Positions 44,333-53,231 of a stretch of 64,000 nt of DNA are shown piece after piece. A model generated the notes under the pieces. The model was not told the origin of the DNA. It did not search any database and saw nothing but the letters and a program-made list of their open reading frames with translations. Origin of the DNA: JABGPL01 sp964387885 (lineage in GTDB: Bacteria > Electryoneota > AABM5-125-24 > Hatepunaeales > Hatepunaeaceae); contig CAYLYZ010000005.1 of assembly GCA_964387885.1 (NCBI GenBank), positions 23,682 to 87,681 of the forward strand, written 5' to 3'. Positions within the stretch are counted from its first letter, which is position 1; each line of letters opens with the position of its first letter. The translations under genes and the position numbers were made by a program.

Positions 44333-45409
44333 CTATGCAATGGTGACGTCCGTCGAGAGGAACACATCCTGAATGGTGTTAAAGATTTTTACTCCATCCT
44401 TCATCGGCCTCTGGAAAGTCTTCCTCCCCGAAATCAATCCCATACCACCTCCGCGTTTGTTCAACAGAGCAGTTTTTGCAGCAACCTCGATATCGTTGCT
44501 CCCAGATGAGCCGCCTGAGTTGATCAGACCGACACGCCCCATGTAGTTGTTAGCAACCTGATATCTAACGAGATCGATGGGATGATCGGACATTAAATCG
44601 GAGTACATTCTTTCATCATATTTACCGTAACTGCCATATTCTTTATTCACTGCCGGATAACCCTTTACTTCATTCGGTAGCTTCTGCTTGACAATATCAG
44701 CCTGAATCGTTGCGCCCAGGTGGTTGGCTTGACCGGTCAGGTCTGCTGCAGCATGATAATCAACACCATTAATTTTGAAGTCCGAGTTTCTCAAGTAGCA
44801 CCATAGAATTGTGACCATGCCTAATTCATGAGCGTAGGAGAATGCCTCTGAAATCTCCTCTATCTGACGATTAGATTCATCCGAACCGTAATATATAGTC
44901 GCTCCAATCGCGACCGCACCCAGGTCAAATGCCTGATTTACGGAACTGAACAGAATCTGATCGTAGGAATTCGGATGTGAAAGAATTTCGTTGTGATTGA
45001 TTTTGACAATAAATGGAACCTTGTATGCCCATTTGCGCGATACAGCACCAAGTACCCCTAACGTAGAAGCTACAGCATTACAACCACCTTCAAAAGCTAA
45101 TTCGATTATATTGTTCGGATCAAAGTAGATTGGATTTGGTGCGAATGAAGCGCCTCCGGAATGCTCTATTCCCTGATCTACCGGAAGTATGGATAGGTAT
45201 CCCGTGCCAGCTAAACGGCCATGATCATAAATCGTTTGCAGATTCCTTAACACTGCGGGAGGACGGTCACTATCTATGAATACTCTATCAATAAAATCCG
45301 GACCGGGCTCATATATGTTCTCTTTGGGGATCGTCTCACATTTGTGTTCCAGCAGTTCCTTAGCATCTTTTCCGAGAAGTTCAACGATCTGATCTATGGT
45401 TTTTGACAT
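44333..45409 (-). CDS. Class I fructose-bisphosphate aldolase, archaeal/DhnA type
   Basis: 358 residues from the ATG at 45409, with AGGAG seven bases upstream; an in-frame upstream start is excluded by the promoter at 45453-45481. The DhnA-family pattern is clear: GYLSILPVDQGIEHSGGASF, EGGCNAVASTLGVLG, PFIVKINHNEI (one lysine candidate for Schiff-base formation), GAVAIGATIYYGS, and GLINSGGSSGSNDIEVAAK near the phosphate site. It cleaves or forms fructose 1,6-bisphosphate in glycolysis or gluconeogenesis. Cytoplasmic, monocistronic. Paralogues in the family act on other ketose phosphates, but the length and motifs fit the aldolase best. Confidence 0.9.
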   Translation of the reverse strand: MSKTIDQIVELLGKDAKELLEHKCETIPKENIYEPGPDFIDRVFIDSDRPPAVLRNLQTIYDHGRLAGTGYLSILPVDQGIEHSGGASFAPNPIYFDPNNIIELAFEGGCNAVASTLGVLGAVSRKWAYKVPFIVKINHNEILSHPNSYDQILFSSVNQAFDLGAVAIGATIYYGSDESNRQIEEISEAFSYAHELGMVTILWCYLRNSDFKINGVDYHAAADLTGQANHLGATIQADIVKQKLPNEVKGYPAVNKEYGSYGKYDERMYSDLMSDHPIDLVRYQVANNYMGRVGLINSGGSSGSNDIEVAAKTALLNKRGGGMGLISGRKTFQRPMKDGVKIFNTIQDVFLSTDVTIA

Positions 45410-45452
45410 CTGATTCTCCTGTTTTTGTTTTTCTCTCAAGTTGAGTACTCTA

Positions 45453-45481
45453 TTAATAACAATAATAATACTCGAAGTCAA
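45453..45481 (-). promoter_or_regulatory. Promoter of the aldolase gene
   Basis: On the minus strand, TTGACT (45481-45476), a 17-base spacer, then TATTAA (45458-45453). This gives a leader of about 37 bases to the ATG at 45409. Confidence 0.5.
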
Positions 45482-45647
45482 TCGAAAAGGAAATCCATTT
45501 TAGGTATTGTCATGCTATTCCGGAATCTGTCTTTGATATCAGCTCAACCACAGCGTCCGGAATAGAAATCCCTCTTTTTTTTAATATCCAATAATTACGA
45601 GATTGAAGTCTTGTTTATGGACGAAAATTACACTAATTTAGATTAAC

Positions 45648-45659
45648 GTATGATCATAC
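45648..45659. promoter_or_regulatory. Operator candidate for the ArsR/SmtB-type repressor
   Basis: The perfect palindrome GTATGATCATAC lies 21 bases before the repressor start, in the region where ArsR/SmtB proteins bind inverted repeats to repress their own operon. Assignment is by position and symmetry. Confidence 0.5.
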
Positions 45660-45680
45660 ATTCATGTAAAAGACGGAAAG

Positions 45681-46028
45681 ATGACGAAATATCAATTCGT
45701 AAATCCAAAGCAGTCGGAATTGATTGCTGAAGCTCTTAGTTCACCTGAAGTAACTGTTCGGATGGCAAACATTTTTAAAGTGCTTTGCGATCCATCACGT
45801 TTAAAAATTGTAATTGCTCTTCAAGTGGGTGAGCTCTGTGTGAACGATCTGGCTAAAGCTACTGAATTCTCACAATCATCGGTTTCTCATCACCTGAAAT
45901 CACTTAGAGATTTGAATCTGGTGCGATATCGACGTGAGGGAAAATTGACATTTTATGCTCTGGCTGACAATCATGTTTCGGCTCTCTTAGCAGTAGCACG
46001 TGATCATGCCCGAGAGGTGATTGGATGA
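45681..46028 (+). CDS. ArsR/SmtB-family zinc-type metal sensor
   Basis: 115 residues of winged-helix fold. FKVLCDPSRLKIVIALQVGELCVNDLAKATEFSQSSVSHHLKSLRDLNLVRYRREGKLTFYAL contains the DNA-recognition helix (QSSVSHHLKSL). In helix 5 the residues Asp96-x-His98 ... His109-x-x-Glu112 have exactly the spacing of the SmtB/ZiaR zinc site. Cys53 in ELCVNDLA is the position used by the alpha-3 site in CadC, but the second Cys is Asn, so helix 5 is the likely sensor site. Metal binding would release DNA and induce the downstream DUF302 and P-type ATPase genes. The start has GGAAAG close upstream. Confidence 0.9.
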   Translation: MTKYQFVNPKQSELIAEALSSPEVTVRMANIFKVLCDPSRLKIVIALQVGELCVNDLAKATEFSQSSVSHHLKSLRDLNLVRYRREGKLTFYALADNHVSALLAVARDHAREVIG

Positions 46029-46178
46029 AAAATACATGAATAAAGCTTCATATATGTCCTTTTGCCTCGTATAAAGTAAAGGATTACGTCGGATTCCATT
46101 CTCAAAGGTTGCAACACGTAATCGAAATCAATTGCCAAAAAGAGACATAAGAGCTGACAAACAAGATCAGGGGGTAAA

Positions 46179-46586
46179 ATGAAAAACGTTAATGACTTTT
46201 CAATCACAACCGAGACAAAACTTGGATTTGATGATGTAATTGAACTTGCAACAAATCTCTTGCAGGAACAGGGATTTGGAATTCTAACAGAAATAGATGT
46301 TCAGGCTACATTAAAAAAGAAGATAGATGTTGATTATAAACCTTACCGGATTTTAGGTGCTTGTAACCCAAGCTTTGCGCATGGTGCCCTTAATCTGGAA
46401 CCTTATGTAGGGGTTTTGATGCCTTGCAACGTGGTTGTTTGGGACAATGGAGATCACAGGATAGTCACCGCTATGGATCCCCGCGCAGTTTTCAATATCA
46501 TTAACAATGCTGAAGTGCATCAAGTTGCAGAAGAGGTGTACCGGAAGTTATTTGGGGTTATTAATCGAATCGGAGAAGCTGGCTAA
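46179..46586 (+). CDS. DUF302-family protein
   Basis: 135 residues matching DUF302: an N-terminal helix/strand (TKLGFDDVIELATNLLQEQGFGILTEIDVQATLKKK), then DYKPYRILGACNPSFAHGALNLEPYVGVLMPCNVVVWDNGDHRIVTAMDP. Cys62 and Cys83 are in conserved segments. DUF302 proteins commonly occur near metal or redox genes; function unclear. GGGGG lies six bases before the ATG, and the P-type ATPase follows after one base, so they are coupled. 150 bases separate it from the sensor gene. Confidence 0.85.
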   Translation: MKNVNDFSITTETKLGFDDVIELATNLLQEQGFGILTEIDVQATLKKKIDVDYKPYRILGACNPSFAHGALNLEPYVGVLMPCNVVVWDNGDHRIVTAMDPRAVFNIINNAEVHQVAEEVYRKLFGVINRIGEAG

Positions 46587-46587
46587 T

Positions 46588-48732
46588 ATGAACAACGCCA
46601 GTCAAAAAGAAAAACAGCATCAATTAAACATCACCGGGATGTGCTGCCCGAACTGTGCTGACAAAATCAGAGGTGCTGTATGTAAACTTCCCGGGGTTGA
46701 AAAAGCAGATGTCAATTTTATGCAATCGACTTTAATTGCAAAGGCTGATGATGTTGAACCTGAAAAGATAATTAAAACAATTCAATCACTGGGTTATGAT
46801 GCAACCACTTTAGATGAAAACCAGAATTTGGGAGAGAATTCTGAAAAAAGCAGTCTAACTGGTGAAAAGGTCTCCCGGACTGAAATAATCGGAGTAGTTG
46901 TATCAGGACTGCTTGTAGCTCTGGCAGGTATTGGAAGTCTTCTGGGCTGGTTTTGGGGAATTCGGCTTGGTCTAATCATTTCAGCAGTTGTTATTTGCGG
47001 TAGATCCGTTGCCTGGAAGGGACTGCTCGCTCTGATGAAATTTCAATTAGATATGAATTTCCTGATGATTGGAGCAGTCATTGGAGCACTATTTATCGGT
47101 GAATGGATTGAAGGTGGTGTTATAATTGTACTATTTGCTATATCGGAATTGCTCGAATCAGCAAGTATTAACCGTTCAAGACGTGCAATTGAAGCATTAA
47201 TAAAGGTCGCTCCTCAGAATGCAATTGTCATAAGAAACCTGCAGAAAATTACTGTTCCGGTTGAAGAAGTTACGGTTGGCGAAATAATCCTTGTCAAGCC
47301 GGGTGCCACAATTTCGCTTGACGGAGTAATACTGACCGGCCGAACAACAATTGACGAATCTGCAATAACCGGTGAATCGCTCCCTGTCTCAAAGAATAGA
47401 GATGATAAAGTCCTCGCCGGCACAATTAACGGTGAGGGAGCTATTGAAGTTATTGTCAGTCGCGGTAAGGGTGACACAACCCTTGACAGAATAGTAAAGC
47501 TGGTCAGACAGGCACAATCTGAACGGGCTCCGGTTCAGTCATTTATCGAAAAATTCGCAAAGTACTATACACCCATTGTTGTTGGACTGGCAATTTTAAT
47601 CGCGATCTTCCCTCCTCTACTGTTCAATGGAGAATGGTCAACATGGATTTACCGTGCGTTGGCAATGCTCGTGATATCCTGCCCGTGTGCATTTGTACTT
47701 TCAACTCCGGTTACTATCGTATCCGCTCTGGCAGGAGCTGCAAGACGTGGTGTACTAATTAAGGGTGGGGCATATCTTGAGAATCTGTTCAAAGTTCGGG
47801 CACTTGCATTTGACAAAACCGGAACGGTGACGGAGGGAATCCTTGTTGTACATGATATCCATAAATTGGACGGATTAACACAAGATGATATACTGAGGCT
47901 GGCAGCAACGGTTGAGTCCCATAGTGAGCATCCGGTCGCAAAAGCTATCATCAACCGTGCTGAAAAAGATAATATTGAGATTGGGTCACCATCAGGATTT
48001 ATTGCCTTACCAGGTCAGGGTGCGCAGGCAAATGTCGGAGAAGATAAGGTCTTTGTTGGCAATCATGCAATGTTTGAAGAGATGAATATCTGTAATGATG
48101 AAGTGCATGATCTGTTAAAAGATATTGAAAGTGCAAATCGGACAGCAGTGCTGGTTGGTTCTTCAGATAAATTGCTCGGAGTTATCTCAGTATCTGATAA
48201 AATCCGACCAACAGCGAGTAAAACAATCAACAACCTGAGATCCTTAGGAATTAAAAATGTTCATTTACTAACCGGTGACAATCTGCAAGCTGGAAATACT
48301 GTATCTGAGTTACTGGGCATGGATAATGTTAGCGCTGAATTGCTTCCTCACCAGAAAGTTGACGAAGTAAAAAACATACGTAAAAAATATGGTTCCGTCG
48401 CAATGGTTGGGGACGGCATAAATGACGCCCCGGCGCTGGCTGTTGCCGATATTGGTATCGCAATGGGAGCTGCGGGAGCAGATGCTGCATTGGAGACCGC
48501 CGATGTCGTTTTGATGGATGACAGAATTGACCGTCTGCCCTGGGTTTTCAGATTGTCGCGAAAGGCAAGGCATATAATTATGACAAACATTGCCTTTGCC
48601 ATATTAACAAAACTATCTTTTATTATCCTTGCTGCCACCGGGAATGCAACTTTATGGATGGCAGTATTTGCAGATATGGGTGTATCCTTGTTAGTAATTT
48701 TTAACGGAATACGAGCCCTTAAGTGTAAATAA
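46588..48732 (+). CDS. Zn/Cd/Pb-type P1B-ATPase
   Basis: 714 residues from the ATG at 46588, one base after the DUF302 stop. An N-terminal metal-binding domain has MCCPNC (Cys20-x-x-Cys23). The membrane part includes two extra N-terminal helices and the channel motif CPC (365-367, in SCPCAFVLS), which in this family goes with zinc, cadmium or lead. Other hallmarks: TGES (261-264), phosphorylated Asp409 in DKTGT, SEHP (446-449), GDGINDAP (608-615). It hydrolyses ATP to expel divalent metal ions across the inner membrane. The SmtB-type sensor upstream should induce it. Confidence 0.92.
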   Translation: MNNASQKEKQHQLNITGMCCPNCADKIRGAVCKLPGVEKADVNFMQSTLIAKADDVEPEKIIKTIQSLGYDATTLDENQNLGENSEKSSLTGEKVSRTEIIGVVVSGLLVALAGIGSLLGWFWGIRLGLIISAVVICGRSVAWKGLLALMKFQLDMNFLMIGAVIGALFIGEWIEGGVIIVLFAISELLESASINRSRRAIEALIKVAPQNAIVIRNLQKITVPVEEVTVGEIILVKPGATISLDGVILTGRTTIDESAITGESLPVSKNRDDKVLAGTINGEGAIEVIVSRGKGDTTLDRIVKLVRQAQSERAPVQSFIEKFAKYYTPIVVGLAILIAIFPPLLFNGEWSTWIYRALAMLVISCPCAFVLSTPVTIVSALAGAARRGVLIKGGAYLENLFKVRALAFDKTGTVTEGILVVHDIHKLDGLTQDDILRLAATVESHSEHPVAKAIINRAEKDNIEIGSPSGFIALPGQGAQANVGEDKVFVGNHAMFEEMNICNDEVHDLLKDIESANRTAVLVGSSDKLLGVISVSDKIRPTASKTINNLRSLGIKNVHLLTGDNLQAGNTVSELLGMDNVSAELLPHQKVDEVKNIRKKYGSVAMVGDGINDAPALAVADIGIAMGAAGADAALETADVVLMDDRIDRLPWVFRLSRKARHIIMTNIAFAILTKLSFIILAATGNATLWMAVFADMGVSLLVIFNGIRALKCK

Positions 48733-48754
48733 TCTTTGGAATGTCTGAAATGTG

Positions 48755-48786
48755 TTGTTATGTGTCCTCGCCTGGCGATATAACAA
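48755..48786 (+). terminator. Hairpin after the ATPase gene
   Basis: TTGTTAT (48755-48761) pairs with ATAACAA (48780-48786) around an inner TCGCC-T-GGCGA stem, 22 bases after the ATPase stop. No clear T-run follows, so termination is not certain. Confidence 0.4.
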
Positions 48787-48836
48787 TGACTTAAGTCTCA
48801 GACGAGGATCCATGACACCACTTAAACAATTAAACT

Positions 48837-48861
48837 GCGGATAAACATATCCGCACTCCCC
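48837..48861. repeat. Dispersed two-hairpin element, right half
   Basis: GCGGATA-AACA-TATCCGC-ACTCCCC repeats the right half of the element at 24692-24763. The left half is not recognisable. It lies between the P-type ATPase and NHL genes. Confidence 0.65.
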
Positions 48862-48952
48862 AGCGTGCAAGGATTTCTCTGCCTGTTAATGCTAAATGGA
48901 ACGAAAGCCGGAAGCCTGCGTTAAATTAAAAACAACATACAGCTGAGATCTC

Positions 48953-50326
48953 ATGTTTTTGCGATTTGCTATTATACTTTTTACAATTTTAAGTTATGTC
49001 GGATCTGCTTTTGCAGAACAAAACACTTCCTACGTTTACCCACCCTGGAAACACACCTGGGGTGTTCGTCGGGCAACCCCATTCAAGCTGAGAATGTTCG
49101 TTGGTACAAAAACCACTTTTAATGACCCACAAGGTCTTGCCTGTGTCCGTCTTGATGCATGGGAAGACTCGACGACAACTTCCGATGATGATGAAATTAC
49201 AGTTTACGGAGTTAACTCTGGTGATAACTGCATAATATACAACTCGTCAATGTATTCCATTTCAATATATGGACATGACGATAAACACACAAAATTTAAC
49301 CGACCCTGGGGAGTTGCTGCGAATAATTCCGGAGTAGTTTATGTAGTTGACCGCGGTAACGCACGAGTTATCAAACTATTCAACGATGGAAAAGAATTAG
49401 TACTCGTCGAAGAGTTCGGAGGACCAGGGGATTCTCCCGGGAAGTTTATAGATCCACGAGGAGTTGCAATTGATAATCTCGGGCAGGTTTATGTAACTGA
49501 TGCTGCCCTTGGACGAGTGACAGTTTTTGATTCCACACTACAGCTCTTGGACATCTGGGAAGGTTTTATCGATCCTGATGGGATTGCTGTTATCGGACCT
49601 CAGGATAAATGGTCATACTATCCGTACTCGGCTTTTGCAGTGGTTACGGATTCTCTTCACCAGCGTATAAGGAAGTTTTCACTTGAGGGAGAGCTTTTAG
49701 AGGAAGTACATGAACGCGATCTGAATCAGGGTGAAATCAGCTTCAATTTCGTTACAATAGATTTTCATAGTCAGGTTTTAGTAACCGACATAGACAATGG
49801 TTGTATCCATAAATTCGATCGCAGCCTGAACTATCTGACAAGATTTGGCAGGTCAGGAAGCGGTGATTATGAATTTGACGAACCTCGTGGAATTGCCCTG
49901 CACAGACATTTCGGGCAGTTATTGGTGGCGGAACGTCACGGAGCCCAGTATTTATGGATTGCAGTCGATGTTTCTTTCATCAATGGTGAAGTTGAATACA
50001 ACGATCAATGGCGGGATCTTATGGTTGATTTCAGAATCTCGGAACCGGCAACTGCTGAAATCGACGTTCTCGATGAATACGGACGATTCCTCGCTCGAAT
50101 TGTAAACGGCAGAAGGTTTCCAGCAGGTGACAACCATTTTGCCTGGGGTTTGAAAATCCCTCACGGTCTCGAACGCCCGGTTGGCTATCCCGACTTACCG
50201 GTGAAATATAAGACCGACGAATATCTTCCGGCAGGAACTTACAAGTTGCGAGGCAGATTCAAACCTGTATACTCATCCAGAAAACACTTCGAACGTGAGA
50301 TTGAATCGTCATTTGTCGTGCAATAG
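48953..50326 (+). CDS. Secreted NHL-repeat propeller protein
   Basis: 457 residues: a signal peptide (about 1-21, ending SAFA), then NHL repeats (FNRPWGVAANNSGVVYVVDRGNARVIKLF; FIDPRGVAIDNLGQVYVTDAALGRVTVF; FDEPRGIALH) forming a six-bladed-like propeller to about 345. The C-terminal part (about 355-457) is an FlgD-type Ig domain (ATAEIDVLDEYGRFLARIVNGRRFPAG ... YLPAGTYKLRGRF). It lacks PNPFNS, so it may not be sorted by the same signal. NHL propellers bind proteins, carbohydrates or RNA. It lies alone between the metal cassette and the convergent lut operon. Confidence 0.8.
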   Translation: MFLRFAIILFTILSYVGSAFAEQNTSYVYPPWKHTWGVRRATPFKLRMFVGTKTTFNDPQGLACVRLDAWEDSTTTSDDDEITVYGVNSGDNCIIYNSSMYSISIYGHDDKHTKFNRPWGVAANNSGVVYVVDRGNARVIKLFNDGKELVLVEEFGGPGDSPGKFIDPRGVAIDNLGQVYVTDAALGRVTVFDSTLQLLDIWEGFIDPDGIAVIGPQDKWSYYPYSAFAVVTDSLHQRIRKFSLEGELLEEVHERDLNQGEISFNFVTIDFHSQVLVTDIDNGCIHKFDRSLNYLTRFGRSGSGDYEFDEPRGIALHRHFGQLLVAERHGAQYLWIAVDVSFINGEVEYNDQWRDLMVDFRISEPATAEIDVLDEYGRFLARIVNGRRFPAGDNHFAWGLKIPHGLERPVGYPDLPVKYKTDEYLPAGTYKLRGRFKPVYSSRKHFEREIESSFVVQ

Positions 50327-50339
50327 TTGAAGTGTGCTG

Positions 50340-50915
50340 TCATGCGTCCTCTGCTGACAGGAAAACAACAACCCTTTTCGGCCCATGCGCGCCGAGAATC
50401 AGTTTCTTCTCAATATCAGCTGTCCGGCTCGGACCAGTGATCAGAACATAAGTATAATCCTTTGGAGTATCCGCAATAAATTCTCCAAAATCACGGTAGA
50501 TATTAGTATCACTATCTATTATTGCAATATGGACAGGTGGAAGCGACGAGCAAAGTCGATCTCCCCGGTTGTGCGAGCACACCATCAGAGTTCCGGAGTC
50601 CGCAATTATTGCGTCAACACCGGTGATACCCGCATCAGCTTGAGCACACAACTTCTTTGCATCCTCAATGGTATGCGATTGATCTTCGAAATCCGCAACA
50701 ACTTCAATTTTTTCCTGTAGATTTTCCCTTAAAGAGTGCCGGTAAGTGAATTCAGAAATGACAATTGACGATATCGAATTCGAAACAATGAATTCAATAA
50801 TATCGTTTAACATTTCATCAGTGGTCTCTGACAAAACAAACTCCCCGTCCACCGCAATCAGCCTGTCCTGAAACAAAGAGATATTATCATTAATATTATT
50901 CATCACCATTCCCAT
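50340..50915 (-). CDS. lutC: Lactate utilisation protein C (LUD domain)
   Basis: 191 residues of the LUD/YkgG fold, with the phrases GVDAIIADSGTLMVCSHNRGDRLCSSLPPVHIAII and YTYVLITGPSRTADIEKKLILGAHGPKRVVVFL, which LutC shares with the N-terminal domain of LutB. LutC joins LutA and LutB in the oxidation of L-lactate to pyruvate. Alternative starts are three close ATGs (50915, 50909, 50903); the first lies 20 bases inside the end of lutB, so translation is coupled. It is the last gene of the operon. Confidence 0.85.
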   Translation of the reverse strand: MGMVMNNINDNISLFQDRLIAVDGEFVLSETTDEMLNDIIEFIVSNSISSIVISEFTYRHSLRENLQEKIEVVADFEDQSHTIEDAKKLCAQADAGITGVDAIIADSGTLMVCSHNRGDRLCSSLPPVHIAIIDSDTNIYRDFGEFIADTPKDYTYVLITGPSRTADIEKKLILGAHGPKRVVVFLSAEDA

Positions 50916-52275
50916 TTTCAGGTTTTAGACTTTCGTCTTTTGCCTTCAGACTCTTAACCTGAGCTCTAAACGAATTCGCAGCACCAATTCTAATGCTTCC
51001 TGAGTTTAAATTTGGCGCAAATTTTTCTGCAAATCGGGCAAATTTCCCTGCTAATTCAACCCGTCCTGCCGATCCCATCGTCCAGTTCCAACCGGCTGCA
51101 AATAAATCATAACTCAGTGGCTTATCGCGCCTCGCTCTAAGATCAAGAAGTAGTTTCGGAATATCGATCCGAACCGGGCATACGTCCCGGCAAGCTCCAC
51201 ACAAGGTTGAGAGGTCAGGTAATTCCGGATGCAGCATTTTATTCCGTCCGATCAGGTTTGAAAGTATCGAACCCATAGGTCCGGGATAAACTGAATCATA
51301 AGCATGTCCCCCAATTGTCCTGTAAACCGGACATTCATTCAGACACGCACCACAACGTACGCATAACATCATCTCCCTCATCTCAGGATCAGCCATCGCT
51401 CGGCTTCGGCCATTATCGAGAAGGATAACATGCATCTCTTCAGGTCCGTCTTCCCCTATACTTCCGGGTTTCAACAGGTGAAAATAACCGGAAAATCGCT
51501 GCCCGGTTGCGCTTCTTGCCAGCATCTTAACTAGCGGGCTTAAGTCAGCGATATTCTCCAGAAGCTTCTCGATCCCGGTTACAGCAATGTAGAGAGGAGG
51601 AATTGACAACCCTAATCTAACGTTTCCCTCGTTTTCCACAATAGCGATATGGCCAGTCTCTGCAACTAAAAAGTTAGCACCCGAAATTCCAAATTCAGCG
51701 TTCAGGAATCTCTCGCGAAGCATCTTTCGTGCAACTTCTGTCAGTTCACCCGGATCATCCGTGTATTTAATACCCAGCTTATCGGTGAACAACCGTCCAA
51801 TCGATTGCCTTGACTTGTGCATAGCCGGAGCTGTTATGTGAGATGGTGTCTCTCCTGCAAGTTGAACTATATATTCTCCAAGATCGGTTTCGACTGCATC
51901 TATTCCGGCAGCTTCAAGTGCGCGTCCGAGAAAAATTTCTTCCGTAACCATACTCTTGGATTTAACACCCTTTTTCGCTCCGTGTGATTTGAGTATATCA
52001 ATAATTACGCGATTGGCTTCAGCTGCCGTTTTAACAAGGTGAACCTTCCCACCAAGTGCTGAAAATTCAGTTGTGAATTTCTCTATTAATCGAGGAGCAT
52101 AGTCAATTGATCTTTGCCGAACTTCTCTCGCCCTGTCTCGTGCAGCTTCATAATCGTCCAGACCGGAAATTTCTTGTTCACGCTTAGCTGAGGATAAGTT
52201 CGAGGCATTTTGCAAAGCCTTAAATAATTGCCTGTCCTGAAGTGCGGCTTTTATTTTAGATTTTACAGTACTCAA
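50896..52275 (-). CDS. lutB: Lactate utilisation iron-sulfur protein LutB
   Basis: 459 residues. The N-terminal LUD domain is visible (KSMVTEEIFLGRALEAAGIDAVETDLGEYIVQLAGETPSHITAPAMHKSR), followed by a dicluster ferredoxin region: Cys305-x2-Cys308-x2-Cys311-x3-Cys315 and Cys359-x2-Cys362-x3-Cys366 (LCGACRDVCPV), each loading a [4Fe-4S] cluster. It passes electrons from lactate oxidation, probably to the quinone pool. Start ATG overlaps the stop of lutA by four bases. The charged C-terminal tail is loosely conserved. Cytoplasmic. Confidence 0.93.
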   Translation of the reverse strand: MSTVKSKIKAALQDRQLFKALQNASNLSSAKREQEISGLDDYEAARDRAREVRQRSIDYAPRLIEKFTTEFSALGGKVHLVKTAAEANRVIIDILKSHGAKKGVKSKSMVTEEIFLGRALEAAGIDAVETDLGEYIVQLAGETPSHITAPAMHKSRQSIGRLFTDKLGIKYTDDPGELTEVARKMLRERFLNAEFGISGANFLVAETGHIAIVENEGNVRLGLSIPPLYIAVTGIEKLLENIADLSPLVKMLARSATGQRFSGYFHLLKPGSIGEDGPEEMHVILLDNGRSRAMADPEMREMMLCVRCGACLNECPVYRTIGGHAYDSVYPGPMGSILSNLIGRNKMLHPELPDLSTLCGACRDVCPVRIDIPKLLLDLRARRDKPLSYDLFAAGWNWTMGSAGRVELAGKFARFAEKFAPNLNSGSIRIGAANSFRAQVKSLKAKDESLKPENGNGDE

Positions 52276-53060
52276 GACATCCCCCCACCACTGCTTTTTT
52301 CGGACATAAACGGTTCTGAAGTTGTCGAGGCGAGAATCCGCGCAATATGGATCGTATGAGGTTGAATATTTGTTTCTGTCTGACCATTGTTCTGAAATGC
52401 ACGGTTCAAATGCATAAGGCAGGAATCGTCTACTCCGGTAATAAAATCCGGGTTGCCATTCTTCAAATTCTGTGCTCTTTGAATTCCCATCTTGAGAGAA
52501 AGCTCCGGGTATTTCGCATTAAAAACACCGCCAAATCCGCAACATCCATCATTCCAGTTGTCATCAATCAGTTCCAGCCCATCTACATTTTTCAGTAGTT
52601 TCAACGGCTGCTCTCTAATACCGAGTTCACGAAGGGCATGACATGAATTGTGGATACCGACCTTAAAGGGAAGATGAGAACCGACATCCTCTACATCGAT
52701 TTTATCGACTAAGAATTCTGTTAATTCATATATTCGTTGCCTGATAGATTCCCAGTCACGTAAGTAAGATCCTGTCAAATCAAGTTCTGCATACCGGTGT
52801 TTCACCATTGATATGCAGGAACCACTTGGCGCTACAATGAAATCTGCGTCGTGAAATGCGCGTATGAACTTCTCCGCAAGGTTCCGAGCTTCTGAAATGA
52901 AACCTGCATTGAACATCGCTTGTCCACAGCACGTCTGGAGTGGATCATAACTAACTTTTACCCCAAGTCTTTCGAGAACTTTAACCGTTGCCCAGGCAGT
53001 TTGTGAAGCTGCCTGATCGACAAGGCAAGGTACGAACAGGGAGATATTTGAGTTTATCAT
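52272..53060 (-). CDS. lutA: Lactate utilisation protein LutA (CCG-domain iron-sulfur protein)
   Basis: 262 residues from the ATG at 53060; an in-frame ATG at 53099 would add 13 residues unlike the family, though the upstream ribosome signal is poor for both. Two CCG domains are visible. The first has NISLFVPCLVDQ, TCCGQAMFNAG and APSGSCISM; the second has NSCHALRELG, GCCGFGGVF and DDSCLMHLNR. These cysteines bind an iron-sulfur cluster, as in GlpC/HdrB-type proteins. It is the first gene of lutABC. About 20 residues of C-terminal extension end SEKSSGGGMS. Confidence 0.92.
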   Translation of the reverse strand: MINSNISLFVPCLVDQAASQTAWATVKVLERLGVKVSYDPLQTCCGQAMFNAGFISEARNLAEKFIRAFHDADFIVAPSGSCISMVKHRYAELDLTGSYLRDWESIRQRIYELTEFLVDKIDVEDVGSHLPFKVGIHNSCHALRELGIREQPLKLLKNVDGLELIDDNWNDGCCGFGGVFNAKYPELSLKMGIQRAQNLKNGNPDFITGVDDSCLMHLNRAFQNNGQTETNIQPHTIHIARILASTTSEPFMSEKSSGGGMS

Positions 53061-53217
53061 TGAGTGTTTTGTCAAACAGTTGTTTCTGTTAATCAACATC
53101 CCGTTTTGCTTAATGGAATGCTGTCATTTATTTGCTAATACTAATTTAATATAATATAATTACTATACTCACTTCTCAGCTTAAAAAGACTTTTTGCTTC
53201 ATACATAATATATATGG

Positions 53218-53231
53218 GGAGGTTTACCTTG
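53218..53231 (+). promoter_or_regulatory. Ribosome binding site that sets the TTG start
   Basis: GGAGG (53218-53222) followed by a 6-base spacer and TTG (53229-53231). It overlaps an ATG at 53214-53216 that could otherwise be taken as the start, so this site decides the start of the LVIVD protein. Confidence 0.8.

Noticed and set aside
45410..45481. Upstream extension of the aldolase gene to 45481
   Set aside because: The segment contains the likely promoter, and AGGAG directs the start to ATG at 45409, which matches the family's N-terminus.
53063..53076. TTTGACAAAACACT shared between the lutA start region and the 55-base repeats at 13141-13340
   Set aside because: Only 14 bases match, the symmetric second half is missing, and it lies too close to the start codon for a promoter; chance is likely.
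53214..53228. ATG at 53214 as start of the LVIVD protein
   Set aside because: It overlaps the GGGGAGG ribosome site that is ideally spaced for TTG at 53229, which directly precedes the signal peptide.
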